A DNA stretch of 64,000 bases from Aculops lycopersici. Its lineage: Eukaryota > Arthropoda > Arachnida > Trombidiformes > Eriophyidae. The stretch lies in assembly GCA_015350385.1 (NCBI GenBank), contig WNKI01000005.1, positions 1,558,505-1,622,504 of the forward strand, given 5' to 3'. This document shows positions 10,001 through 24,101 of this stretch, piece by piece. The notes below the pieces were generated by a model. That model saw only the letters and a list, made by a program, of their open reading frames with translations, ran no database searches and was not told where the DNA came from. The translations under genes and the position numbers were made by a program. How positions within the stretch are numbered: position 1 is the stretch's first letter; every line of letters starts with the position of its first letter.

Positions 10001-12463
10001 GAGTTGTGGGCGGCTGCTGGTTTGAGTCGACGAGTGGTGGCTGCTGATTGTTGCGCAAGCCTCCGATGGTCGACTGTGAAGTGGTTGTTATCGTTGCTTG
10101 CCCACCGATGGTTGTGGTGCCACTTGGCGCCTGTGACGAGCCAACGAGCGGACGTCGGTTGGCTTGAGAACCTGAGGGAATTTGCTGTCTCTTCGGGGGT
10201 CGCTGTCGGCGCAATTGTTGCTGATTCTGGTTCGTGGGAGCCGGAAATTGGTTTCGGTTTAACGATGCGCCCGTCGGATCACTGCCCTGGAAGCCGATTG
10301 GCTGACCATTAACATTGCCATTGCCATTCGGCAGATTAACGTTGGCGCCATTGTTGTTGTTGTTGTTTGGATCTTGGAATGATGCAAATTGTGAAGGTTG
10401 CGGTAAACCCGTCGAGGGCGGCGACGACGAGAATAGGACGTTTCGCGATCTAGAGGAAGTGGGAAATCTTGGCTGAAACGATGTTGGGGCCGAGAATGGA
10501 CTTGGCGACGGGGGCTGCTGCTGCACCAAGTCGCCATTGCCGCTGCCACCTGCCGCCTGTTGATCCGAATCAAATTGACTAGCTTGAAACCGGAAACGCG
10601 ACAAGGAGTCATTGTTGCCATTTCCTGGTCCCTGTTGCTGCGGCTGCAAATTCAATGGCAAGAAGGTAGAGCGAAGGTTTGCATTAACACCAAGCTTATT
10701 GCTACCATTATTATCGCTGAATCCACTCGTCGGCTGGCGAAAGTTTGCAGACATTCGCGATTGGCGATTGTTTTGTTGATTAATGTTTAAATTATTGTCT
10801 TGGTTGCTATTTGAATTGGAAAACTTATTCGAGTTGAGCAATTGATTTGAAGAAGAGTTTTGCTGTTGACGCAATGGGCTGTTGTTGTTGTTCTGTCTCC
10901 CGATTGGAGTGGACTGATTGGAGCCGCCGCTTTGTCTTCCCACCTGTTGATTCGATGCTGCCACTGACGATGAGGCCACGATTATCGGCCTAAATGACTG
11001 GCGCGACTGATCCACCTGTCGGTTATTGATACTTAGCAGCTGGCTCGACTGCTGCAACTGATTTCCATTGTTGCCAAGCTGTTGAAATTGTTGATTCCTT
11101 GAGCTTAAAGTTGGCGGCGAAACTATCACAGGTGGAATGTAGACACTTGGTTGCGATTGTTGGTTGCTACCAAGCGGCTGATCGGCGCCGATTCCATCGG
11201 GCGCATCCGCGTTGAGCTCTGAATCGTTTGGCGAGTTTACATTGTTACCTCCTGTCGGATCCAGAGAATCGAGGTTACCATTGTCAATGAGCTCGCCGTT
11301 GTTATTACCTGGATCTTGGTCCAAGTTTGACTCTCGATCAGCCTGGTCGCTAATGGAGGATGAGTCTCCATTGTTGTTGCTGTTTGCATTTGGATTATTT
11401 GGATCCAGCTCGCCGCTCATCTCTTCCGGTTGGTCGCCACTAGAAAAATGGTCCAGCTCTGGGTTTCTGAATCCGTTATTTCCGTTTCCGTTTTGCTGTT
11501 GGGGTCTTTGGCCTCGCTGTTGCCTCTGTTGGTCCGCCGGATGACTAACTGGCGTGAGTATCTTGTTGTTGCTATTGTTTGGTTGCTGCTGTTGCCTCGA
11601 ACTGGCCGCTTGCTGGCCAACTCGTGCTCTTGCTGATTGTGTTAACTGAATGGGCTTCACAAAGACATCGACATTTTGCGACTGAGGACCCACTGATGTC
11701 GGTTGGCCGGCGGCGCCGTTGCTGAGACTCTCGGCCAAAGCGCGGCCATTATGATTTGGTGTCAAGCTAAAGGTGCCTCCCGATCCATCGTGTAAATGAA
11801 TGGCCCCGTCGGCCGTGATCACCGGCGAGACTGCCTCATCGAAACTTGGCTGCTGCGGATCGCTTCCCTCGTCCGCGAACACCATTGACGAGGCGCCATT
11901 TTGCTGAGATACCGCACTGGCGCCACTCTCTTTGTTGGTGTTGCTATTGCTACCTGTTGAGCTGTCTGAAAATTCTTTGGCAGGAGGGAAGGGCGGAAGT
12001 TGCGCCCTAATGAGGCCACCCGTTGTGATGGCCGATGGACTAGTTGTCGCTTGCTGCTGTTGCGATTGCGAGCCTAGCGGCGTTATGGTCGTCGTTTGGC
12101 CTCCTTGTGACTGGAGGCTTGAGCTTGAGGCTTGAGTTGTGGTGCTTGCCGAGGAGGAGCTCAGTGGAGTTGTCATAGTTGCCGTGCTTGTCGTTGTGGT
12201 GGAAGTTGTCGACATGGTAGTCGAGATTGAGGTTCCATTTGGACACTCTACGTTTCGTGGCCAATCGCAAGTTTGCAGCTCGCGGCTGAATCTCAGGCCA
12301 CCTGTACACGATTCATGCAAGACCTCGCCAAAAACGCACACGTAATATTTGGTGCAGTCCCGCGTGTCTGTATAATATCCAAATTGTTCGGGACACTGGA
12401 AGCCGTTCGCTCCATTTGAACTAGTTGTGCTTTGGATTATGGGTATGGAGTTTGTATCACTTG

Positions 12464-12499
<36 letters not shown>

Positions 12500-13010
12500 G
12501 CTGCTGCTGCTGCTGCTGCTGACGAGTCTCTTGGTTACTTGATGAATCTTGCGGCTTCCTTAGCAACTGCTTGTCTAGTTCCGCTCGCGTTTGTTGCAAC
12601 TGCTGGCCACTTCCGCCAGAATTTATGTTATTATTGTTGCCGATGTTGTTATTTGAATTATTAATATTATTGTTATTATTACTATTGTTATTATTGCTGT
12701 TGTTTGGTTTACACGAGACCAATCGAAACAGTAGTAAACTGGAACCTAGGAGAAAAAGCAAAGTTAGCTGACCGCTTAAGGTATACCGGCGCCGCCGCCT
12801 TCTCCTCTGTGTTTGTCTTAGCAACATCTTGGCGCCACCGTTACTCTCACTGTCGTGGCAGTTGAGATTTGTGATGAATCTTTCAATCACTGTCGACTGT
12901 TTCGTCAACAACACTTGCGATGTTGTGCTTGAGTTGCAGCCACCTGTTGTTTCCATCTTGCTGCTGCTTATGCTACTTCGACTAATTGACTCTTCTCGTC
13001 GATTGATCAT
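7013..13010 (-). CDS. Cda5: Chitin deacetylase, Cda5 type, giant low-complexity form (3' end incomplete)
   Basis: The main exon runs from 13010 to 7811; a second exon, 7068-7013, is joined over a 742-base intron (GTAAGT/CAG, phase 1) and adds TRFMKTCQPCPANQQYPW, the conserved C-terminal Cys motif of Cda5-like enzymes. Cda5 enzymes deacetylate chitin to chitosan in cuticle or gut lining. Order of parts: a hydrophobic secretory segment preceded by seven arginines (12780-12710); polyGln; one CBM14 chitin-binding domain with six Cys (about 12395-12250); about 1,100 residues of Asn/Gln/Ser/Gly-rich linker; then a NodB-type deacetylase domain (about 8760-7830). Catalytic motifs are intact: LTFDDAVN, HSVTH, RAPFLQ, DSSMP and GLFYHSAW. 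The first in-frame ATG is at 13010, but the ATG at 12827 would place the hydrophobic segment as a normal signal peptide. Further 3' exon(s) are expected after 7013. Confidence 0.92.
12465..12521 (-). repeat. CAG/CAA repeat encoding polyGln in Cda5
   Basis: About 19 Gln codons in a row: on the coding strand a pure (CAG)7 block followed by a pure (CAA) block. Pure blocks are prone to length change and are a likely polymorphic site between the signal peptide and the CBM14 domain. Confidence 0.9.
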
Positions 13011-14192
13011 CTCATTCTGTCGCTCTTGCGTTAGGCTTCTCAATGTTTCTCTATTCTTTGGCCTTAGGTAAACTTGGGTTATCTTTGAATCCTGCGGTCA
13101 CTTTATAATTGCAAAACTTGTCGTTTATTTGTTACAACTCTCGTCGTTCCTCTTAGTCTCCCTGACTATCTCTTTCCCTGTTTCAATTTATTAGTTACTT
13201 TGATTCGATCTCTCAGTTTCATCACCATCAGCTGGCAGGAGTGAAAACTTTTAGCTAGCACCTGATTTGGTTGATGCCGACTGATGAACTTGAGGCGATA
13301 TCTTAGTCGGTTATAAGTTGGGGCACTGCACTTGACTCCTACTCCTTTAAGCTTTCTAACTCTTGGCAGTGATGCATAAATCACAAACTCCCTTGGCTCA
13401 CGTGCAAACTGAATCTAAATCCTAATGCTAATTGGGAAATGGAAATGAAAATGGAAATCCTAAGCGAGCGAATGTGATCGTGAACGTGAATGGCAACACA
13501 CTATGCAACTGAACGCAGCTACACAAATTCAAGTGCACATCTACATGCTCAAACATCAACAGAAATAAATGAAATAAGTGCAAGTGCTAAGTGGAACTGC
13601 ATTCAAATGGCGCCACCAATAATAACGTGAGCGCCGCACACACTCACCTGTCCGCGTGCAGCTCACTCTCACTTGTTGCTCGTTGGTTGGCTGGTTGAGC
13701 GAGCGAGCGAGCAACTCTTTGGCTAGCTTGCCGGCTAGCCAACCAAGAGCTGCGCTTGCGTCGTGCGCACAAACCTACAAGCGACCAAACGGATGACGAG
13801 ACTCGCGCAAGTTTGTGTCGCTACTCGTCGTCGTCTTCGTCGTTGCTCACTAGAAAAATCTCGAGACTCACTAAAATCTCTGGCCTCAAACTCCAACGAC
13901 TCGAGCGACCCTCTTCCTCGCCACTCTTCGCTAGTAACACCAGAAACAGCAATGGTAGCTGCGACCAAAATTTGTGTCGACTTTCACTGCTAAACAGGTA
14001 GCCCAGTGGTTGTATTGGTGTCTGTGCATATTTATATATGTATTAATAGTAGCGCCGCTCAAAACTATTTCATCCAAACCGCAGCTACACTAGTTGGCCG
14101 CGCGTCTTTGGGATGCGCTAGTCTGAGATAAGAGTCTAGGTAGACGAATGAGACTTTCGGTGCCTTACTCTCTACTCTACTCTACTCTTAAT

Positions 14193-14455
<263 letters not shown>

Positions 14456-17400
14456 TCGCGATGCGTCTGGATTAAGTCGAAGAGCTGATGAAAATGTCGC
14501 GAGGCGGCTAGCTAACCCACTCACTTACTCCCTGGTTAAATATCCACCGACAGGCAAGCTAGTTAGCCTGTCGGCTGGCTCGCTGGGCTGATCGGTGGAG
14601 TCTAACTAACTCTTTCGTCAACTAGAACTGGAGTCATGCACACTGAAAAAATGGAGAAGAAGGTGAAGAAGAAGCAGCAGTAGCAGCAACCTGTTGCCTC
14701 TTTGTCTGAGGGAAACGACTCCGACTGGCGGAAGATGCCAAGCTCGCTAATCGCAATAAGAGTTGAAAGCAAAGAGTCAATAGGCAGGAGCAATGACAAC
14801 AGCGAAAGTGATAGAAACTTTTTGCTTATTCTTGGAAACTCTCTCACTGACTCAATGTTGTCGCCGACTCGTTTAGTCTTGGCGCCGTCAACTTTCAGCG
14901 CCAACTTCTTCTTCTTCTCTACCTCGATTGCTAGCGCCGCCACCACCGCTTCCTACCTGCCGACTGGCAGCACTGCTCCTGTTCCCTTTCAGGCCGCTCA
15001 ACTAGTTCAACATTCCAACTTGGCGGCTGTTGCGGCTTCCAGGTGTCCCCTTGGTGCTTTAGTTTAAGCCACTCTCTCTCCCTCTCTTTCTGCCTCTCTT
15101 AGTTCTACTGCTGAAAATTCAAGCGGCAAAGTCGACTGTTGGTGTGAGACTGTAGCGGCTCTATGGATCTACTCGCGAGATGCATGTTTGCTACTGTTTC
15201 TGCCTCCGCTGCTGTTGCTTGTGTCGAGATCACTTCGAGTGCAGTTAAGGCTAATGGTTGTTGACGTTTGCCGGCCCAAACGACTCGCCTGTTGCAGCTA
15301 CCTGGCGTCTGGAGTCGTTGTTGTCGTCAGAAGCGCCGTTGAACTTGTTGCTGCTGCTGCTGTATTCTCGCCGGCAAGCTTACTGTCTATTTGGCTCGCT
15401 GCTTAGTGCTCTTGTTGAGGCAGAATCAGTCAAAAGTGTTACTGTTACTGCTCACTCGCTTCCTACAGGTGCCATTGTCGGCGCAGCCCTCGCACCAAGG
15501 CAGAGGGCCAATTGCTCTCGGTTTTCGGCAAGCTTGTGAGTGAGTGAGTTAGTGAATTTGCAAGGGAGCCAGAGCCGGCGAAAGAGAGACGCTGGCAAGA
15601 TAGCCAGCTAGGTAGCTCGCTGGACACGGGACAAACGAATGGACGCACAGGCAAACAGACGGACTGATTGGCAGGACTCACACTTGTTGCTCTTAGCTTC
15701 TCAAACTCGCTCACTGGCTCCACTCTTTCCCCTTCCTTTGCTCTCGTTGCTTTCGATCTCGTTGGCTCGCTTGCTATCACTGGCTCGCTGGCCCACAACT
15801 AGAGACGAAAGCAATGGCGACTAGAGTGGCGAATGTAAGGGAGACTCCAGAGCACTAACTTAATCGATCTTTTTCTCGCTCAATCATTCAGCCAGCTTGT
15901 CGTCGTCGTCGTCGTCTTCTTGGTCTTGGTCTTGGTCTTGGTCTCGAGCTCGGTCCCTTCTTTGGCTATATCTTTGCTCCCTCGCTTCTGGCTTGCCGGC
16001 CGCTGGGCAAGATCGCAAGCTAGTCAGCGACAGCAAAGGCAACTTGTTGCTCCCTCTCTTTGCATTGTCGCCGTCGCTTACTTTCGCTGCTCACTTGCGG
16101 GCGGCATTAGAAATCGCGCACACAAACACATGGGCAGTTTGCCCATCGGCTGTCCACGGAGCAGAGACAAGCCCACGGGCGCTTCTTGCCTAATGCTCGA
16201 ACGGACTGACTGACTAGCCGGGTTACCTGATAGGTAGTCGGTTCGCTGGTTAGCTTGTCGCCATGAACCACGCAACTCGCCGCAAACCTCGAGCTCGCCA
16301 TCGCCTCGAGCAGTAGCAGCAGCAGCAACAGGTGGCGGCGACAACCGCAAACACAAGCCACAGCAGCTGCCGGCTGAGGATGTCGTGAATCTAGCCCGGG
16401 AAGTGGAAGCGGGTTCCCAAGTGCGAGTCTCGATGACGAATTAGCCAGCCACTCATCAATCGTCCTTCTAGTTGCTTGCTTGCTTGCTGAGACCGAGACA
16501 GAAAGAGAGAGGCAGACAGATCGTTTGCCCAACGGTCTGTCTAATTCTTGGAAACCTTCGTCGAGTCGTTTGCTTTCTTCGTCTCGTTTGTCTGGCTGCT
16601 AACGAGAGGGCAACGGCGACGACGACGACTCCGGAGACTCCGAAGCAAGCGACTCGCTCACTCACCTCTAACTAAACTTACTTTCTTTCGCGGAAGTTTG
16701 AAAGATTCTCGCCGGCGACTCTCGTTGCTCATTTGGCTCGCTGGCGAGCTAGCTCATGTGGGCAACGAGCTTATGGCGTTTGACGTTCCCGCATTAGAGT
16801 TGCAACAGTAATTGTGATGGTTGGTTATATGAGTGGTGGTAGTAGAAACAGCAGCAGCATGAGCTAAATAGGAGTAGCTGAAAGAAGTCGCAATCTTCGC
16901 CTCATCAGGAGGAAGTTCGTTGGCTTCTCCTCTCTTTCTCTAATTTCAAATACACGTTGGAACTCAATGCTCAAATTGCGGAGATTAGACTCTCATTCGC
17001 TTCAATCTGCCAAGTGTCGCCCTGGGATTTGAGAAAAGAAAAACTTTCGCCGTAATGAAAATAGAAATGAACTCGGCAAGCTGCCCACAAGTTGAGTCAA
17101 TGACATTTCCTCAGGTAAACGTGGCTCGCCTTGGTTCCGGTCAACAGGTAGTTGTTGCTTTCCTTCTCTTTGCATTGGGTTGCGTGGATGATGCGACACG
17201 AGACCAGAGACCATAATCTATCAGTGGCATTGAACAAGATTGCAAAGTTGAATGGTAGATAGAGCTAATGGATGAAGAGCAAATAGAAAGGCTCACCTTT
17301 ACCTCACTTTAATAATTGATAAGCGACCACGACGGGCGACAAGTTCGTTTATGCTAATGAGTTGGTTGGCGGCTCATCAGCTCGGCGGCTCGGCGTTGCG

Positions 17401-20400
17401 CAACTTAAAGTCTCCAACTTGCTTGCCTGTTGCTCAAAAGAAAAATCAATGCAACGCAAGGTGATGACGGCGCCGCCATTTCGACACTAGAACTTCACTG
17501 AAAGAGATGACGCGGCAGCATCAAAGTGGGTGGACGTCGCCTAGATCGATTGCGAGATCAAAATCGACAGGTAGACGTTGACGGGCGTGAGCTTGGAGCA
17601 GCCCGCAATGCTGCTCGTCCACTTCCACCATCTCAACTGGCTGCCGACTTATCGGCGGCTGAGCGCGGATTTGGTCCATTGCCTTTGCCCATGGCGCGAG
17701 TTGGTTGATTGAAAACCAGCCGCTCGTATTGGTTACCGCTAGCGTCGTCGTCGCCACCATGCGCAGTCTCGGCACTTCCGTTGTAGCCGTAGTCGTAGTT
17801 GTAGTTGTTGGTGGTGGTGGTTGTCGCTCTCGCTCTCGCTGTCGCTGTTTAGCCGGGAGTGGTTTCCGTGGCCAATGATGAGCTCGACGCAGACAACAAT
17901 GGCAAGTGAGGATAAAGAGATAAGAGAGTGGCGACGCTCTGTTGTCGCGCTTGTTTTCATAAGCACTTACTCTGCAACAAGCTTGTCAGCTAACTTAACG
18001 GCAACTCAGGCCAACTCCGCGCCGGCCGCAACAGGTGTCACGCTAGCCGCCGCCGCCGCCGATGGCGACGAACCCTCTCTGTGTGACTGTGTTGTAAACT
18101 AGCGAGCTCGTTTACGTTACACTCTTGGCCGCAACTGCAATCTACGACCATCAACATCGCAACAAGCAACAAGTGAGCGCATGTGTCATTCTGTGCAAAC
18201 ACACTTAGAATCCACATTGTTGTTGCTGATGCTGTTGTCCCACTCGATCTAGAACCAACCTCAACTTATTACGCAACTCTATCCCACCGCGAGTCCCGTT
18301 AGTTGGATGCGCAACTCGCGGCCACGTCTCACGACCAGAGACCAGGAGCAAGCAGAGTTTGGAGTGGGAAAAATTAGAGAGAGAGAGAGAGAGAGTGACG
18401 GCCACTAACTAGTGAGGATGATGTCGTCATCGTCGGCGTTTGTTGTCGTGGTGGCTATATATTCACTGGCACAAAGCTCGCCCAGATTCCAGGTTGTAAT
18501 CTGCGTCCGGGCAACGCGAATCGCCGCTCATGCCTGTCGCTTGGCCTCTGCAACTCTTAAGAGCCATGTAAGAGCAACTGACAACAACGACAGCTATCTC
18601 GAGATGGCCACTAGTGGCGCCACCGAGCGACCAACGCGAACTCATCTGATTATCCTCCTCATAAACCAACAAGCTGGTTAGATGCTCAACACAAACTCTC
18701 AAACGAATTGAGCCCACTTGCGCCCATTTGTTGTTGTTGTTGTTGCACAGGTGTAGCTGTTGTTTTTGTTGTCGCCGCCACACGAACTTTAGCTGCTAAG
18801 CTCACTCACTTGATAAGTCTACTCGACGTGATCGTCGTGGCCGCTGTTGCAGTCGGTTAGCTGGCCAGCTAAGAAGTGTCGCTAAGAAGTCAACGTAATC
18901 AGCTCACATGCCTTGCTCGCCTCCCTCCTGACCGTTGTCGTCATAATCGTAGGCAAACAAACTCTTACTCAAACTAACAACAATGTAAAAGTGCAGCAAT
19001 AATAATAATCTCGTAGAAAGAGACGAATGCTATTCAAAAGTTGGGAAGTGAGCTGGTTAGTCTATCAGAGGCAGTGGCGATGGTAGTAGCAGCAGGAAAC
19101 ATTACGAAGGTGATGCAAAAAAGGAACTCGGATGAGTTTTTTCTCTCTCCCTCTCTCTCCCTCTCACTCTATCTCTATCCATCTTCTCTATTGCTCCTGG
19201 CCCTCGGTTCTTGTTGTAGTTTGAGCTAAAGTTTGAGCGAGTGAGAGACACCGAGTTGGTCAGCTACAGTGGCAAAAACAAAAACAACAGCAAAAGCAGC
19301 AACTAGCATCAACTCCGACAGCTACAGGTGAACCAGCAGCTAACGTAAAGTGACGACCACAGCAACCGATTCAAAGATTGAGATTCAAATTCAAGCTCCT
19401 ATTCCATTCGCTCACAGTGGCTATGGTAAGAGTTACATTTTCAGTTAGTGAGTTGAGTCGACGGTAATAGAGCAGTAAATTTGACTACCAGCCGGCGTTG
19501 AATTTTAGCCTCTACGTTGTTGTTGCTCTGCCACCGCCGTGGCCGCAACTACCGACGAGTAGAATGAAAAGCAAAGGATCCTCCAAAGCGGAAGTTCGAG
19601 CCAACGACTACAGCGAAGATGGCGCGAGATTGTCTTAGATTACGCAGTACAACGGATGCTTAAATTTTCAAGCCCGCTGCTGAACCCAATGGTCGGTCTT
19701 ACCGCCGACCAGATCGCGGAGCTAGCGAGACCGTTTGATATATAAATACACTCGGCAAGTGTGTTGCAACTTGCAAGGGAAGAGGCAACGGCGGACAACA
19801 AGTGCGGGCCACTCCACCTCTCGTCAGGCAGGCGGAGCTCTTGTGTCTGTGTTTGTACAATGCGGTTATCGTTTCAGGAACAAGTTTAATCGAATACAAC
19901 AATCTATTGTTTCATTCAAATGAGCAGTGATCTCATAACTCAGCTCAATAGGCTTCAAGTTACTCGCCCGCTTGATGTTGCTGTTGGTTCAACTGCAAGC
20001 CGGGGTTGCGATTTCCTCAAACGGTTTTAGGTTGTAGTTTTATCGGTTGTTGTCGTTGTCGTTGTTGTCGCTGTTGTCGCTGCCGACAACGACTCTTGGC
20101 GAGCGAGTGCATCCGCTAGCTTCGCTTGCTCGTCTCGGCGAGCTAAAGTGGCCAGTCTTCTGTCTACGGATACCAACACTTGTTGAATCTAGCAAGTGGT
20201 TTGGAGAAAGCGAGCAGTTAGTCAACCAGTGAGCAACAAGTGGCGCCAATCTTGATGGTCACAAGCTCACGCATCACTTGTTGCCAGTCGGCGGCCGCTC
20301 GCAACACTCACAACGATACACACTCTCTCTCCAAGAGTGTGAGTTATTCTCGTGCCAAGTGACAGTCGGACGGTTGACCATCGACGTCATAATCCAGAGG

Positions 20401-23400
20401 CTCACTTTCTACACCTTGATTCACGAGCGAGAATTACTCACTTTTCAATTGCTCGCACAAGTGGCGATTTGTTGCCACTTGTGCGATCGACTTAGCAAAT
20501 GGCAAGCTAGCGCACATCTCGCACCTGATAACTGTTATAGCAGCGGTCGCAACAACACAGTGGCTGCATAAACGTCATACCAACAAACGAGAAAGAGGTA
20601 GAGAGATTGAGAGAGGGACGGACAAGGAGCCGTGAAAATGAGAATCAGCTCAAATTGCCACTCCAATCGCTCAGATGAAATCCAAATCTCGACTGCCGTT
20701 TAAGCATTACACTTGTCAATGTCCGCTGGCCAACTACCGAGTTTTCCACTGACCAATGCCAACTATCGCCCGCCAACTTCCTGTTCATTTCCTCTATCAG
20801 TCTCCGTCTCCCTCTCTCTTCAGTATTGAAGTGATTGCCCATCAATTTGGCAGCCAATCGGCCGACGCCGCGTTTAGTCGCCGCCAGTCCGAGTGTCCGA
20901 TTGACGGCGTCGGCTGCACAAAACTCTGCGCACTCAATAATAATAATAATGATAACTCGTCCAGCGAGGTAGTTGATGCTGCTACTTTACCTGAGATTCC
21001 AGCCAGCAAGCTAACTTGCCAAGACGACACGAGTAGCTTGGCAACAAACGCAAACGGAGGGCGATGTTTTTTATTGTTGGCTCCTCGTTGTTGTTGCCGA
21101 GGGGCAATCAGTCAGTCAGTTAGTCGGTCGGTGGTTCGTTCATTCGTTCGTCTGTTCTTTCGGTCGGTCTAGTGCGGCGTGGTCTGGCGCGGAGCCTTGC
21201 GAGATCGAGATAGAGACAGGCGCGCTCACCTGTAGTCTCGCGCGCCGGCCAACACTTGCATGTGCATCTTTAGTTAGCTCGCCAGATAGCTGGCAATCGA
21301 GTGTTGCCAAGCTAGACAACCGACTAAACGACCGATACGCTAAATTAACAATTTTGTCGATTAGATTTTGCTGCCTCTTCCCCTCATCTCGAGCTCCAGC
21401 TCCAGCTTCAGCTCCATCTTCTTCGTTTTCTTTCTTTACCCGGCGTTTACCTGTTGTCGTGGTTGTTGTCTCCTGCTCGCTTCCACTCTCAGTCTCTCCT
21501 GCTGCCTCCATCACCCAGCTGCAACATCGTGGCCGACCGACAACTCGCCAGAGGCAGCTGCTTTCTCCTTCTCCTTCACTCTCTCCCCCTCTCAAAGTCG
21601 TCATCGAGCGCCAGCGACTCTTATGTGGTCAAGCAGCTCACTTACTTGGCGAGCTCGCCGAGAGAGCGAGCGAGCAAGCAAACGTCGAGAAGAGGAGATG
21701 AACGCGATACAGATGCTCTGAGGGTTTGCTAATTTCTCTCCAAGTTTTTTCAATTTTTCCCTTGCCCAAAACGCGACAGGTGAGTGGCTAGCTTGACGTG
21801 AGCGCTCACCTTATGGTAGGTAAGTTAGTCAGTTAGCTAACTTAGCGATGAGCCGCAACGGAAAGGGAAGCGGAGAGTAGGGGAAAGAGGATGGCTGCCG
21901 ACGACGTCGATATGTCCATCGTGATTTATTTGGACGGCAGTCGCCGGGCGAGAGTGGAGACTGTGAAGTGAGTCAAGTAAAAAAGTTAAGAGACTCGACC
22001 GACCTCCCAACAAACCAACTGGATGGGCTATAGTCGCCAGCATAGGCGATGGCTCGAGTTATATGAGTTCTATAACTTATTTGGCTCAAGCCTCCCGTCG
22101 TTGTCGTCGCCGTTGCCATCGTCGTGGCGGAGTGTAGCTGGCGCATCGACGATGGAACATCGACAGCGATAACGATGATGGAAATTGTACTGGCAGGTTA
22201 GCGGAGAGTAACCGGGAGTTTTTAAGGGAGAAGGTGGAAGAAAGTAGAGTAAATCATCACCCGGGCGAGCGCCAAATTCGAGCTCACGACGCAAGTGCCT
22301 TTCGGAGACGAGCAGCGGGACAGTGGGTCAAGTGGCCGAGTGACCGGTCGGTGGCACCTGTTGATGGCTAGCGTGGTAGGGTCCGCGCGGCATAGAAACG
22401 CCGCTGCGATTGACAGATTGAGCGAAACTCCTTGTCTCCAGTTGACGACTAGCACTCAGGAGGAAGCGGAAAGGTTAATTCTTTGAGAGGTTACTGGTGA
22501 CTGGCTGGCGGTGAGCTGACCGGCTGGTCAGCAGGTAAATCAAGAGTTTGGGGGAGAGAGAAGTGTAGAGGCAGTGAGTAAAATTGGCTACTTCGAGTGG
22601 CCACTTGTTGTGTCTGCTATGCGCTTGTGGCACAACTGGCTGAGTGCTCACTGGCCCGCTACTCGTTCGCCAAACACGGTAAGTTGCAAGCCACTTTGCA
22701 TAAGACAAATGAAATGCCATCAAGGTATCGGATTTCTTGATAGCATCATCGTACTTAAACTCAGTGGCGCCAACTTATATGATGATTCCACGAAAGTAGC
22801 TAACTTTTTTGGCACGACCAAAAGTGCTACCAGTTTTGCCGAGAGAAATAAACTCGCGGTTTTTGTTGGATTCACTTAGGCACCGCGCAAGCAATCAAAC
22901 CGGTTCTTTTAGCCTGGCAGAGTTGTGGTCACCAAGCAAAGAGGAGGAGCAACCAGCACCGGGAGTTTTGCAAAGATCATCCCGACGGTAGGGCGATCGC
23001 CACGTTAAAATAGCCGTTCCGTTGGGTGGTTCATCGAATCAGCGGATGGTTTTTCGGCGTCGCTTGGGTGCCGCCATCTATGCCCACTGCGCGGGTTACC
23101 TGACATTCTGAAAAATCACCTGTCCTTTGTCCTAGTCGGGCGCACGTTTGTTTGCTCGGTCAGTGAGCTTTTTGCGGCCCAACGCAGTCCTAGCTTTCGA
23201 GAGTCGCCAATAGTAACATGTCAAGCCACTAGCTCTATCTCAATCTTGTCGTCGTCCTCTTCTTCTTCGTGGCAACAACAGCAGCAGCAGCAGCAGTAGC
23301 AGCCACCACCACAAGAGAATAACGTGATAGAGAAAGAGTTGGCTCCAGTCGACGGGCTCACCAGAAAGAAAGGGGAGAAAGTTCAAGCCCAACGACGAAC

Positions 23401-24051
23401 GTCGGTGGCCGGTGGAGAGGATCGCACTGAGGAGCTTGCACAAGGAAAAAGAGTTCGAGGTAGATTTACCTGTTTGCGCAAGTTCCCAAGTCCCAGAGAT
23501 TCGCCTTCTGTTGTTGGTGTTGCTTGCAAGGGAAAGCTTTAACGCTAGCCGCTGATCGTGGAGATATTGTTGTCGTGTTATGTTGTTGAATTGAATCTCG
23601 CCATCGTCGTCGTTGTCTTTGGGTTGTGATGGAGTCGGGACTCAGGCCAACAGGTTGCAAGTGACCAGCAGACCAAAACTTGAGTAACACGAAACAAACC
23701 GGCCAACTGGCTCGCCGCTATCTACACCAATCTTGTCGCCTGCCGTGTTGCTCTCACTTACTTTCGGCGAGTTCAGTTGTGTCCTCTATCTAGCGGCTAG
23801 TTGGTCGTTTGGCTCTCCCTCTCTCTCCCTCACTCTCTATCGCGCTTCTTCCATACGACGACGAGTTCGCTTTGCTCAATTCACCTTCAGCTTCTAGCGG
23901 CTAGCCTCTGGTGTCTAGTGGCGAGTAATTTGTTTAGACACTACTACCACCAACAACAACACCAAGGCGACGACTAGTCTGACAGCGCTTTTTATCTGGC
24001 CGACCGAACGATCGGCCAGGTAAAAAGCGGTCGCCGTTTGGAAAGCTTAGA

Positions 24052-24101
24052 ACACACACACACACTTTTGCACTTGCACTGCACTGCACTGCACTGCACT
24101 C
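24052..24101. repeat. (CA)n and (GCACT)n short tandem repeats
   Basis: A (CA)7 run at about 24052-24065 is followed closely by five copies of the pentamer GCACT (about 24076-24100). No gene overlaps them. Confidence 0.8.

Noticed and set aside
13011..13043. Upstream extension of Cda5 to a TTG at 13043
   Set aside because: Arthropod nuclear genes start with ATG; the in-frame ATGs are at 13010, 12956 and 12827.
18418..18490. Signal-peptide-like frame (MMSSSSAFVVVVAIYSLAQS)
   Set aside because: The mature part shows no known fold, no good donor follows, and the opposite strand is equally open; composition alone explains it.
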